Assembly (NCBI GenBank): GCA_001600875.1
Contig: BCLD01000019.1
Span: forward strand, 226,601 to 290,600
DNA length: 64,000 bases
Direction: 5' to 3'
DNA from: Solicoccozyma terricola
Lineage: Eukaryota > Basidiomycota > Tremellomycetes > Filobasidiales > Piskurozymaceae
Shown here: piece by piece, positions 13,019-23,330 of the stretch
Numbering within the stretch: the stretch's first letter is position 1
Layout: every line of letters begins with the position of its first letter
Position numbers and translations under genes: made by a program
The notes under the pieces: model-generated
What the model was told of the DNA's origin: nothing
The model's database searches: none
Seen by the model: the letters and a program-made list of their open reading frames with translations, nothing else

Positions 13019-13060
13019 GGGGGGGGTAGGGGGTAGGGGGTAGGGGGTAGGGAGGGGGGG
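13019..13060 (+). repeat. TAGGGGG tandem tract (telomere-like)
   Basis: About four tandem heptamers TAGGGGG lie inside a longer G-rich block. The unit is one T short of the TTAGGGGG repeat reported for Cryptococcus telomeres. It sits in the promoter-side gap upstream of the quinone reductase gene. It may be an interstitial telomeric relic or simple G-rich slippage. Confidence 0.55.
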
Positions 13061-15539
13061 AGGAGGTGATTCAGAGGTCAGGCGGGGGTTCGGAGGGTCG
13101 TACGTGGCCACCCACCCCCCTAGGGATATGGGTTTCCTGACTAAAACTTGCCAAACAGTGCGAAAGGCAAAGGGAAAGGGACACGATGACGTATTTCCTC
13201 CCCCCCTCCTCCCCCCCCCCACCCCATGATTCTAGGTAGGGTGATGTCATATACCCTAGCGTCACACAATCAAATAACACAAATCAACACAAACTCTTCC
13301 CACCCGCACACGTCATTCCAACGGATTATATAATAACACACAAACAACCGCCACCACAACCGCCACCCACAACCGCCCCAAATTTCAATTTCAACATACC
13401 ATTTTTAACCGCCTGCCCCCGCCTGCTTGTCCATGGAAAACGAAATCCGGAACATCCGGATGGATAAAACAGGCAAAAAAACAAAATATCTTACTCATTT
13501 TTTCACCCCTAGCGTTGGTATATACCTGATAATTATATATATCCTCCCGTCCCAAACGGCCGTGCTTGCCCCTTTCTCTGAACTTGGACTCTCGCGGGTG
13601 GGACGGATGGGGTACATATGAAAAATAAGAACCGGGGGAAAGTTGAACCGTCGGATATACCACTTTTCGGATGCTTCGGAAGGGAGGTATACCCACCCCC
13701 CCCCCCCCCCCCCCCNTCTGAGCGCTTAATATTTTTAGCTTGGTCGTCAGTTGGTTTTCGGGTGGTTTGGGGTACCAGATTTTAGTTATAGACCTTCTCC
13801 GGGTGGGGGCCCCAGTTTAACCGAGAGAACTAATCTCTTGGGTTTTGGGTTTTGGCGGTTCCTCCCCTCTTCCTCTGCCCCGGGGGGGGGGGGGGGGGGG
13901 GGACAGGGGGGCAGGTGCAGGGTGGTCCCGACCAGGTGACCCATTTGCCCGCTCGTGATGGAACGGAACTTGTCGTCACAGCCTAAACTCTTGCCCTTCC
14001 TTTTTACACTCAGTTTAGGCATTACGCCCGCCGACCTTCTCCAACGTCTCGGATGCAGGAACCCCCTCCCCCAATCCCAACCAGCCAACCCAAGCCCAAC
14101 AAAGGCCTAGAACAGCCCCCCCGGGTTTTCTTTTTCCGTTTTGGATGCAAGGCGCCCCTCCGTCCCGCGTCCCCGCCCCTGGCCTGTGGTTCTGGCAGGT
14201 GATTAAACACATACCCATAACCTAGTTGCGCCACCACCGACCATCCGAATGTGCCCACCCACCCTTGTGGTTTCACGGATTGTGTCTCTCGAGGAGCCCC
14301 CCCCCCCTCCACCAGCCTACCAGCCCACCACCCCCACACCACCTCCACAACCACCACCCCCTCCCACCCCGGGGCGTTATATTTTAAATGTATTTGATCA
14401 CTCCCAATTGACCGCTTTTGGTTTCGGTTTCGGTTTTTTATATTTTTGCATCCTGAATTGTCAGCAGCAGGAACCGGGGGTGGGCGTAGGAATCCTTGTT
14501 CCCCCCCCCCGTCCCCCTGCCCCCGGCCCTGCCCTGCCCCCGGCCCTTGGGGTCCTCGTGGAGAGGTACCACACTGCTATGCTAAACCCCTTGCGTTTGT
14601 ATATGGCGCCAAGACTCGACGGATCGCTTCACCACACCCAGCCCCCACCACCCCACCACCCCACCACCCCACCACCCCCCAATGCCTCAACGCCTTTACG
14701 TCCCAATTCCAATTTGAAAACCCAAAACAACTCCGAGCACAACACCCCGGGTCATTTTTAATTTTAATTTTAAACCGTACCCGAAAGTACATTCCCCCAC
14801 ACCGCACACCACCGTTTCGTTCCTTGTGCCGAACGGTGTTTTTGCTGTTGGAAAAACAGGCGAGGGGAGGGGGAGGTAACGGCTTCGGATACATGTCAAG
14901 TGGACCCAAGGAAAAGCTGTTTGGGAAGGGGAATTGGGTCTTTTCCTTTTTTTTAATCCGTATTGTGGGAAAAAACACTTACGAACACGAAAGGAGGGTG
15001 ATTTGATCGTGTCATCGTGTCATCGTGTCATCGCCTCATCGCCATCGCTTTTTCATTCGCTTTCATAATCTACACCAACCAAACAATCAGCGGTAGTCGA
15101 TCCGTCGGAAAGCACACCATTCCCCCCTTCCCCCGCCCCCCGCCCCCCGCACATCGAACGATAATCCTCTCGGTTCATTCATACCAAGAGAGGAAAACGT
15201 TTGGTTAATGAGAAATGACAACGACGACATCCTGGATCACGTATACTCAGGAAGTGCTTCGGTTTGATTCTCATTCTCAAGGCAGGTCTCAATAACGTTT
15301 CGAAAACACCAAAAACACCGATCCACAAAGAGTCAACCGGTGAGTGGGCCTTGCCTTCCCCTCCCCCTCCCCCTCCCCCCACCCCCATCCTTTCGCATTG
15401 AATCCCTCGCTGATGTACTCCTTCCTCGACAAATGAACCTCAAACCCCTCACCTCACCTTTTCCCCTCCCTTCACTTGATCATCCATCGACATTTTTTTA
15501 TTCCATTTGTTAAATTCATGTCGTTTCCCACTCAAGAAT

Positions 15540-15579
15540 CCCCCCCCCCCCCCCCCCCCCTCCCCCCCCCCCCCCCCCC
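15540..15579 (+). repeat. 40-nt nearly pure C tract (21 C, T, 18 C)
   Basis: Two poly-C runs are separated by a single T, followed by CTCTCCTTTTTCTCGCCGCAAG. This reads like an extreme pyrimidine tract ending in an acceptor (CGCAAG at about 15600), just upstream of the long ORF. A preceding ATG (15518, MSFPTQES) would translate it as polyproline if the tract were coding. The exact length is doubtful, since homopolymers of this size are prone to sequencing error. Confidence 0.75.
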
Positions 15580-15636
15580 TCTCCTTTTTCTCGCCGCAAG
15601 GGTCGTTGGAAAAAGCAAGGGTGGTTTTGGAGAACA

Positions 15637-16176
15637 ATGATGCAGGTTACAATACCAATATCGACTTGTTCTCTTCCAATTTCATTCCCACATCTCAATG
15701 GTTTCCCACGTACATCAAATCAATCTTCATATACTCCTATAACACGACGTGGAATTGCTTCTTTCCCTCGAATGGGACGTCATCAATTGGATTCCGAATC
15801 TTTGTATGTCAATGTCAAAACAACGTCTCCTATTCCGAGGACGGGTGGTGTGACGGGGGACAATGAGAAGAGAGAGTTGAGGATAAAAGTTCCGAATGAT
15901 GAGATGGAAGAAATGAGTTTCGTTGGAAGGCTTCAACATGATGATTTAGTAGAAGAAGAAGTATCTCAAGATCGAAGAGAATCACGTTCAATTGGACGTA
16001 CACCTACTCAATCACAACATCGACCATTATTAATACACTCGAAAACATCACCGTCTTCGACTTGTTCTTCTCCGATAGAAAGAGGAAGAGAAGGGAGAGG
16101 TAGGAATAGGAAGATCGTTCCGTTGTCTAGTTGTGGGAAAGTCTTTGCGAATTTACCGAGTACACCGCCGATACCA

Positions 16177-16216
<40 letters not shown>

Positions 16217-18384
16217 CACCACCGACGAAGAAACAAACCATCATCACTGATGAACCAATTCACAACAAATCAACTGTCCTCCTTCCATCTGCTAAAATAT
16301 CTCCACTCATCAACCAAATCACTGGATTACCTGACTCCCCACCTCCAGTTCCTGGTCAAATAATCATTGGACCTCCTGTTCTAGGACTCGGATTGGCATT
16401 CAAGAACAAGAAAGAGGAAGGGAATCATGATGCTAGATTGAGTAGAATGTTGGAGATGGGTGTTGATATGGGAGGTCGAGTAGGCGGCGGCGGCGGCGTC
16501 GGTAGTATCGGTGTGGAAAGAAGGAATCTAGGATTGGAAATGCGTCAAGAGGATGCGAATGGAGTTGGACCTCGAATGACATTATCTCAAGGGACGTTAC
16601 GAGATCGTGCTGAAAGAACACCACATCGAGGTCGATCTCCAGCTCAAACAACACCAATCATTAAACATCCTCCTCATTTAACACGAACAGACGCACTTCG
16701 AAGACCTGGTAGAATCGCTTCTCCTCGAGGTTCACATATCGATGTTACCTACCTTTCACGATCAGCCGATTCGAGAATATCAAATGTCTCAGTTAGTGGG
16801 ATTACCGATAAGACGATTTTGGAACCAGATGGTGATGTAACACCTCGATGTGAGGGGTTCACGTTTAGTCACCACCAAGGCGCCGCCTTACACCAGAGGA
16901 ATACGACGGATTTTGTGAGCGACGCATTGACACAGTCATTGAATACGTTGCGGAAGAGGGAGAATGTGCACAGTGGTTTGGGAAGAATAGTGGGTGATGG
17001 AGCGAGAGACAAGGTTACCAGGACCGAATGGAGGGGCACATTGAGGATCAAGACACCTGCCAAGGTGCAAAAGGAGACGATAAAATCGCCAAAATGCCGA
17101 CCATCAAAGGGTAAAGGAAGGTCTACTTCCTTATCCGCTGTCGGTCTCGATCCCAGCTTCAACTCTAAAACGATAGCTAGCATCGCAAGGCAACGAACCA
17201 ACGCCATCGTATCCGCCGCTGACGTATTCAACAACGGTCTCAACGAATCTTACATCTCGGAACCGGATCTTCGACCAAGTCCGCAACTTGACACCGTCAT
17301 AACTAGACCTCGCAGTGCGTCCGTTGCACTCAAATTAATTCAGGAAGACGATCTAGCAAAATTGAGAAACATTTGGGCGGCTCCCTTGGAGGAGCAACAT
17401 TCCCGTGGAAGCTGCCTATCGAGTAACGAGTCACTCGACACTCGGAAATATGCAGAGCAGCCGAAACGAAGTGTCCTCGAGCTAGGGTTCGCTAAACTTG
17501 GCCTTGGCTGGACGAGTAAAACAACCTCGCTCGCAGATAAGCCACCAGCAGCGACAGCTCGCGTACCAAGCACTCCGGATCTCGCGGGATTCAAATCACC
17601 CACGTTGTCCGGTGTCTCTAGCGGACTGGCAACTCCCAACCTCGATCCTGCTGAAGATTGGTCGTATACCCGTTGGGACGGACAGCGCATGCCGATCACT
17701 CCGGATCATCGAGTCCACTGGGATTTTCTCAACAAGCGACGGGCTAGCTATGGGGTTAAAACCAACGCCTCAGATACAGGTAGAAGAGTTGGCGAACTGG
17801 ACGAAAGGAATGGACTTTTCCCATCTCGAACTCTGATCGACTCACCAGCGGGAGGCCCAGCACGATTCGTCGAGATCACCGATTTTGATCTCTCAGATAA
17901 TTATTTCGCCATCCCCGTCTCTGGTCATCGTCGATCATCTACGCCGCTGAATTCTCGAAGTTCCTCATACGGATCTCGCGAAGTCCGAGCGTCTATTGCA
18001 CCCTTACACCCATCATCGTCCAAGGCGATTCGACCCAAATACAAGACATCACACACGAGTCTTGGTCTCGGAACATCGAAAAGACGTCCGTCGTATCCAT
18101 CATCTCGATCCTCTCCACCACTACCCCAACCACCGGTATGCTACGGCTCTCAAATGCCCATCGCAATAGGCCAGTCAAAGGTTCACGGCGCTTCCGGTAA
18201 TTCACCTACTCACCGCCCGCCACCGCGGTCAGTCAGCGGGGCGGCACTACATACGCCATCATCGCTTTCCGGATCGGTGTCATTGTCCATTTCCTTTGAT
18301 TCTAGGATGGCATATGAGGCTTGTAAGGGTGAGGAAGGGTACGTGAGCTTCGACAGAGTTATGGGAAGGGATGAAGATGATTGA
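15637..18384 (+). CDS. Large disordered Ser/Arg/Pro-rich protein, function unknown
   Basis: An uninterrupted reading frame of 915 codons from the ATG at 15637; the frame continues upstream without a stop to about 15600, so an upstream exon ending near the poly-C tract is possible. I recognise no domain. The sequence is low complexity and probably disordered. It has a run of 13 Thr (about residues 181-193) encoded by perfect ACG repeats, polybasic/Ser-rich blocks, and many SP/TP sites (RSPAQTTP, RVPSTPDLAGFKSPT, RMPITPD) that suggest proline-directed phosphorylation. Two more ordered stretches are AEDWSYTRWDGQRMPITPD and the acidic C-terminal end GYVSFDRVMGRDEDD. It lacks introns downstream of 15637, unlike nearly all its neighbours. 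It could be a cell-polarity or cell-cycle scaffold, but that is only a guess from composition. Confidence 0.75.
16177..16215 (+). repeat. (ACG)13 coding microsatellite
   Basis: Thirteen perfect ACG triplets encode polythreonine in the disordered protein. The perfect codon identity points to recent slippage expansion rather than selection for threonine alone. A related GAC/GTC triplet run lies in an intron of the quinone reductase gene at about 11591-11611. Confidence 0.9.
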
Positions 18385-18836
18385 AGCGAGCGAGCGTTGT
18401 ATTTGCGTCTTTTTCTCTCATCCCAACTTGTCCTTCGGACATGCGCATGGACCGGTTTACTGTGAAACATCCTCTGTATAAACGACCTCTTTTAACGACA
18501 CTTATGAACCCATTTGGTTGTATTCATTTATTAACACCCATCTTCTTTGCGCAAGCTTAATCTCGACCGTTTGATAAGAGGATTAGAAATGCCCAAGCAC
18601 GGTGTTTTTGCGAGAAAAAGAATAATGTGATAAGCCAAACAACAAAGAAAACCATGCACACAACGCATCCTCTTCACCACCAATCCCAGCCAAGGACGAG
18701 TCCCATATGACTAAAGAAGGACCCATCTATACGACAAGAACAACCAGCAAAGCAGGCCATCATAGCATCCTATTTCTGTTTGTCTCTTCCCCGCAATGCA
18801 GAGAAAGATGAACGTATAGGGTGATATTGACACCGT
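18385..18836. other. Convergent 3' intergenic gap
   Basis: About 450 nt between the stop codons of two convergent genes. It should hold both 3' UTRs and polyadenylation regions. I see no ORF, RNA gene or repeat worth naming. Confidence 0.5.
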
Positions 18837-19402
18837 TTAACTAGAAGGGAAGCATTCCGCTACCGTCTTCTTGTGCTTGTTTTCAGCATGAATAGCGAGT
18901 CTGCGTAAGAAAATGGTATAGGGCGATCGCGATCGGTGTAGGTGAAGACGTCGATGGTTCGATATTGAAGTGAAAGTAGACAGTGGGTACAAGGGTGGGC
19001 GAGGGAATATGTCAGTAGACTTCCAAGAAAGAACGACAAATCGAAATCTACTCACTCAGGCGCCTTGGTGGTACTCTGGAAAGTCTGGAAACATGCCTTG
19101 CATACGATAGTTTGCGCGGCCTGTAATATCGTACCGTAGTTTCCCATCAGCTTTGATGATCAAACGAACTGGATCCGAATGCCAAGAAGGAAAGGCAACC
19201 TACAGTGTTGGCCTTAATCTGAGAACCGTTCTTACTACCGGCGGCTTTGGCGTTTCGCTCACGAGCTTGTGCAGATTTGGCTCCCTACAAAGCGAGCAAA
19301 AAAAAAAAAAAGCGGGATCACACGTCAGGGGATTGCGTGGTAGAGTAGGGAGCACATAATGAAGCCGAAGAAGGGTCATATACTCACGTTTCCTCCACCC
19401 AT
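18837..19402 (-). CDS. Small 4F5/At2g23090-type zinc-binding protein
   Basis: Short basic protein of about 75 residues in four exons. It starts MGGGN at 19402-19388, followed by the basic segment GAKSAQARERNAKAAGSKNG. The single zinc finger comes next: VCKACFQTFQS supplies Cys-x2-Cys and LAIHAENKH supplies the two His, as in the DUF1909/4F5 family. The end AECFPSS is also typical. The last junction (GAG/AA split giving PELAIHAE) fixes the reading frame. Family members are conserved from plants to fungi, but their role is not established. Divergent from MRM2, with TCACGTGA in the shared promoter. Confidence 0.88.
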
Positions 19403-19584
19403 ATTGAGATTGAGATGCTGATCAGGTAGTTGTTATTCCAAGAGGTGATGTTGGGGATGGGAAGAAGTCGGGAAACCGTGGCGAAGACTTTCTCGACCTT
19501 GTTGACTTTTCACCGTCTGTCACGTGACTCAGCAAAAAAGTTGGGAGTGGGTCAGTCACTTTCTGAGCAGCCTCCTACCTCAGC
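19403..19584. promoter_or_regulatory. Divergent promoter with TCACGTGA (19520-19527)
   Basis: The 182-nt gap between two divergent start codons contains the palindrome TCACGTGA, followed by CTCAGC. This is a bHLH/Cbf1-type core (CACGTG). The same eight bases recur in several other promoters in this window. Confidence 0.55.
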
Positions 19585-20606
19585 TTGGAGCACAATGCCA
19601 TGAACCCCACAGCCTACCTCCTCAAGGCCACAGGATCATCTGCACGTTGGCTCACCCGACAGCAGAATGATCCGTTCGTCAGGTGTCGATCAGCAGCTTC
19701 TCCAGGAGGCGATGAAGCTGCTTACCGCTCCCGAGCAAGTTTCAAGCTCGTCTCTTTGGCAAGGAGACACCCGAGAATTTTACCAAAGAGCGGGATAGTG
19801 ATAGATCTCGGCGCTGCACCCGGTATGTTCTTTCATCTACTACTAGGCGTCAAAGTATCAAGCTAATGTGTCCATAAAAGGCGGTTGGTCCCAAGTAGCC
19901 AGCAAAGAAGTCGGTCCTCGCGGACAGGTGATCGCACTCGACCTCCTCCCAGTTTCACCTCTCAAGAACGTATCATTCATCCAAGGAGACTTTCTTTCTC
20001 CTTCAGTACAATTACAACTTCACAACCTTCTCTCGACCTCGGCTTCTTCCACCTCTCTATCCGACGCACCTTCGTCTGATACAGCAGACTCACCAATCGA
20101 GCGCCGGGTGGATTCCGTCATTTCCGATATGATGGCCAACATGTCAGGAATCAAATCACGAGATATAGAAAACAGTTTACAGCTGTGTGAAGCGGCATTA
20201 GGATTTGCTATGGGTGTATTGAAGACCCGGTCCAACAAGGAGAGAACTGGTCCGGCAAGAGGTGGAATGTTGGAGAAAGGAGGATGTCTGGTGTGAGCGG
20301 TCATCTTTGTCGGCGATGGATGATTGGGATGAAAGCTGAACTTGAAGCTGAACTTTTCATGTTACGAACCAAAGTTTGAAACACTTTCAACACCCTCTCC
20401 TGAATGACTTTGAGAAGGATCAACTTGCGCCGCGGTTCAACAAGGTGTATTTCGTGAAGCCAAAAGAAAGTCGAAAGGGTCAGTTAAGATTGTCTGCTTT
20501 GAGCTGGTGTACATCAGTGAATGAGACCTCTGATAAGCCTTGTCGAGACATTGCAGAATCTTCAGAAGCCTATTTCGTCTGCTTGGGGTACACAGGTGTA
20601 GAGTGA
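19585..20606 (+). CDS. MRM2: Mitochondrial 21S rRNA 2'-O-ribose methyltransferase (FtsJ/RrmJ family)
   Basis: SAM-dependent methyltransferase acting on a uridine in the large mitochondrial rRNA. Exons: 19585-19822, 19881-20292, 20375-20478, 20557-20606. The N terminus (AYLLKATGSSARWLTRQQND) lies before YRSRASFKLVSL, the FtsJ K-containing substrate motif. Motif I is VIDLGAAPGGWSQVA, split by intron 1 after the second Gly. The catalytic K-D-K-E set is visible as SFK, SDMM (with VISDMMANMSG), LVLKHFQ and SSEAYFVCLGY. A Ser-rich insert (residues about 130-155) lies between motifs. The first Met could be either of two (19585 or 19600); the extra basic N terminus fits mitochondrial import. Confidence 0.93.
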
Positions 20607-20791
20607 TTCGATCTGAGCGCTGAAATTGAGAAGGCGGCATAAACGGAAATTTTCATCAAGAAGGACTTTACAAATTCGCTAGGTCAAGGTCTGCGTCTAG
20701 TCGTTAAAATATTTTCGAAAGCGTCGTCAGGTCATACAGCTCTATGGCTACCAAGCCTCATCAATACGATCAACGATCGAGCGATGTGCGG

Positions 20792-22966
20792 TCATATATC
20801 AGTAGCCAGCCTACTTGTCCCGCCATCTGCCGTCAACCTCGCTCGAGATTTGATGAGAAGATATCCACGACCGAGAAGTTGGGTCGGCGGGGATTTCCTA
20901 ATCGTGGCCTGGGAATCGTCAAAATCTTCATCGGCGATAGAGAGACGTTGGAGGCTTTTGGTTGGAGTTACCGAGCCGGGTTTAACAATCAACGCGGTCG
21001 GACAGAAAACCATCGCGTGGCCAGTCTACAATTTGGTATAAACATCAGCGCTTATCAAAGAGCGGCACGATGGATACCCACCTTCAACGTGACGACCCTG
21101 TCGAACGCATCGTCGTCTAGATTGGTGCTGACATGCGCTGCAAGATGTTTCCACCACCCTGTGCTGTAGAAGCGATGGCACACGATCATGGAACAAAGAT
21201 CCAAGAGGGCTGCCGGGACTACCGTTGGCTCTTGGCTGAATGAGGGAGTCATTAGCTATTTAGACGAGAGGATCTCAAGAACGCTCACGCCACCCACGTC
21301 GAGATCACAATCCTCATCGCCAAATGTCTCTGCTGACGAGTGAACGATAACAATCGATCGGTCAACCTTTTCGAACCTTCGGTTCCAACTTCGGAGAGAT
21401 ACTGGTGGTGGGTCCAATCACATAAGCGCAATGTCAAGATCAGCAAATGCGCAGAGGTCTTCGCACCTTGTGCGCCTCATCAAGAACGACGACTTTTCCT
21501 GTCCCGACATCGTCCTTGTTAAAGAGCTTTAGCATGATCTCAAAATGGAACATGCACTCCCACTAGTGATAAACCTGGACAACGAACAATTCGCATCAGC
21601 GAGTTAACGGTGGTGCTGCAGAGAGATCACTTTCCTACACTCACGGATCAGTCAAATCCACGATGGTCAACCCTCCAGGCCGAAACCTGAGGAACGCCTC
21701 CGCGGAAACCATCCTGTTGGTCCTTAAAGCGAACGGCGTTCCATTCGAGAGACCACACAAGAAGCTCTCCAAAAGCTGCAATCGAAGCTCAAGAGGCTGC
21801 CTTTGCATGGGAGAGAAATCCGCTTGTTGGATCTTCTGTTTGAATCGACTATAACTGTAACTTTCGCCTAGATCCGAGAGAATTTGCATAACGCTATGAA
21901 GGTACAATGGCATACTACCGTTTTCGTTTACCGCCATGAGCGAAAGAAGACTCGCTACGTCGATTTCGGATTCCAAGAAATAGAGAGGGAACACTTTGAC
22001 TTTGGAGCCGAATGTTCGACCGTACGACTTGATCATTCCTTTCAATGCAGCAGGTGAACAGAACACGGTGACTGGTGGTGTTTCGAGCTTGGATTCGTGT
22101 GGAAGTGATTGACCAACAAAGGCCGCTTCACAGGGTTTGGCAGAAACGCCACCTTCGCCAAAGTGGAGAACGAGAGCTGAGAGTGGGTTGGGGTTGAGGC
22201 CAAGTCGTCGATCGGATATCAACATTGACTCGAGGAGAACAGAAATGGTGTGGCTCTGCGAGGTTGGAAGTTGAATGTGATCAGAGGTCCGACGCAAACC
22301 AAAACTCTCTCAGGCGATCGACAAAGCATCCCCCACCTTGCCGGATCCTTGAACGCCACACACTGGGAATGGGGAAGATCTTCACGTCAACACCTCCAAA
22401 ACCCTATCGCTCTGTCGAATCACTCACCTAGAGCAGAGAATGGACTGTTCGTGTTGTTATAAAGTCTGATATCTGATGTGCCGTGCATGGCGCCGTTGAG
22501 ACTACCCAACCCCACCCGATCGCTCATCAACACCCAACACCTCTCTTTACTGGATAATGCAGCACGTTGTAACACACTCACTTGATACCGACGATCTGGC
22601 CTAGAAGGCCATACTGCTTTAAAGCAGCATCTCCACCCGAGAGTATAGCAGCATTATGCGAAATGAGAGGAGCCGTGATTGTTTCTGTTTCATAGAGCGA
22701 CCGACTCGTTAGCACATCACGCAGCTCGATAAGAGGACGATGTATATCTTATGCTCACCATGTTGACCAACGATATGATCTTCGTTGTCATTGACAACAG
22801 TGATGTCTAGTAGATCCAATCCATCATTATCGACGGTGAACGGAGCGAGTTCGAGAGCATCGAGAGCTGGACCTTCAACAGAGACGCCAGAGTCTGAAGG
22901 AGACTCCGAAGAAGAAGAAGACATAGTATCACTGCTATTGGTTGGTTCGAGGGGTTTTGGGATCAT
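20792..22966 (-). pseudogene. Fungal P-loop ATPase (QGSGKS / LDEAHK family) with a one-base frameshift
   Basis: A protein of a widespread but little studied fungal NTPase family. The order of conserved parts is intact: NNTNSPFSALVCGVQGSGKS (Walker A, split by introns on both sides), then HTISVLLESMLI, PLSALVLHFGE, PCEAAFVGQ and the tail GGLTIVDLTDPFITSGSAC. Walker B is VVVLDEAHKYLSEVGTEGS, followed by TRQQRHLAMRIVISTQEPTV, LLDLCSMIVCHRFYS, and a C-terminal part ending SRLATDI. Between the codon for Cys (21552-21550) and the codons for Phe-Glu-Ile (from 21544) there are 5 nt where 6 are needed. The upstream frame then stops within a few codons while the downstream frame carries Walker B. No intron fits there. 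All other junctions keep frame, so this is either a very young pseudogene or a sequence error. I mark it as a pseudogene with that caution. Confidence 0.72.
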
Positions 22967-23330
22967 GATGTCGATGGTGATGGTATACGAAGTGGGAGGA
23001 GCTGTTGGGTGTAGTCACAGTTCTGGTCGACGCACTAGAATCGGGCAACCAGGCCAACGACTAGGGGAGGGGCAGGTCACCGGTCCTGGTTGACGACTGT
23101 GACCTGTGGGAGCATCGTTGTTCGCTGCTATTGCCTGCTGTTTCCGGGCTGGCAACGGTGTGGACTGTCGATGAGATGCCTGTATGCTTGCTGCGTGCTG
23201 CCCTGTGCTTCTCTGTGCTGCCCTGTGACGATGTACATGCTGTCCAGGCCATCCGGGTCATGAGAATTCCGGGGTGTTCAACTTGAAAATCAAAGTCTCC
23301 CTTCCCGTCCTCTGGTTCGCCGATTCGCCG
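22967..23330. promoter_or_regulatory. Divergent promoter gap, P-loop ATPase / DEAD-like gene
   Basis: About 360 nt between divergent genes. It contains several CTGTG/TGCTGCC repeats (23140-23230) but no ORF of note. The exact right boundary depends on the start codon of the next gene. Confidence 0.4.

Larger units (their letters stand above)
12808..15517. other. 2.7 kb GC-rich stretch without a convincing gene
   Basis: I find no ORF here with domain motifs or consistent splice structure. The first 200 nt is the promoter of the quinone reductase and includes TCACGTGA at 12956-12963. Further on are G-rich repeats (13019-13060), a 20-C run next to an N (13696-13716), a 21-G run (13882-13902), and long proline- or glycine-like low-complexity translations that reflect base composition only. 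The block 13750-14950 is rich in CCCC and GGGG and looks mutationally unstable or like decayed sequence. Part of 15000-15517 is probably the 5' leader, or an upstream exon, of the next gene. Confidence 0.5.

Noticed and set aside
13750..14980. Several long Gly- or Pro-rich open frames on both strands
   Set aside because: They are explained by C/G-rich composition, lack splice structure or domain motifs, and have no matching start context.
15507..15866. A polyproline reading frame across the poly-C tract, starting MSFPTQES or similar
   Set aside because: The tract is better read as an intron pyrimidine tract because six other introns in the window have the same structure, and the length in the assembly cannot be trusted to keep a frame.
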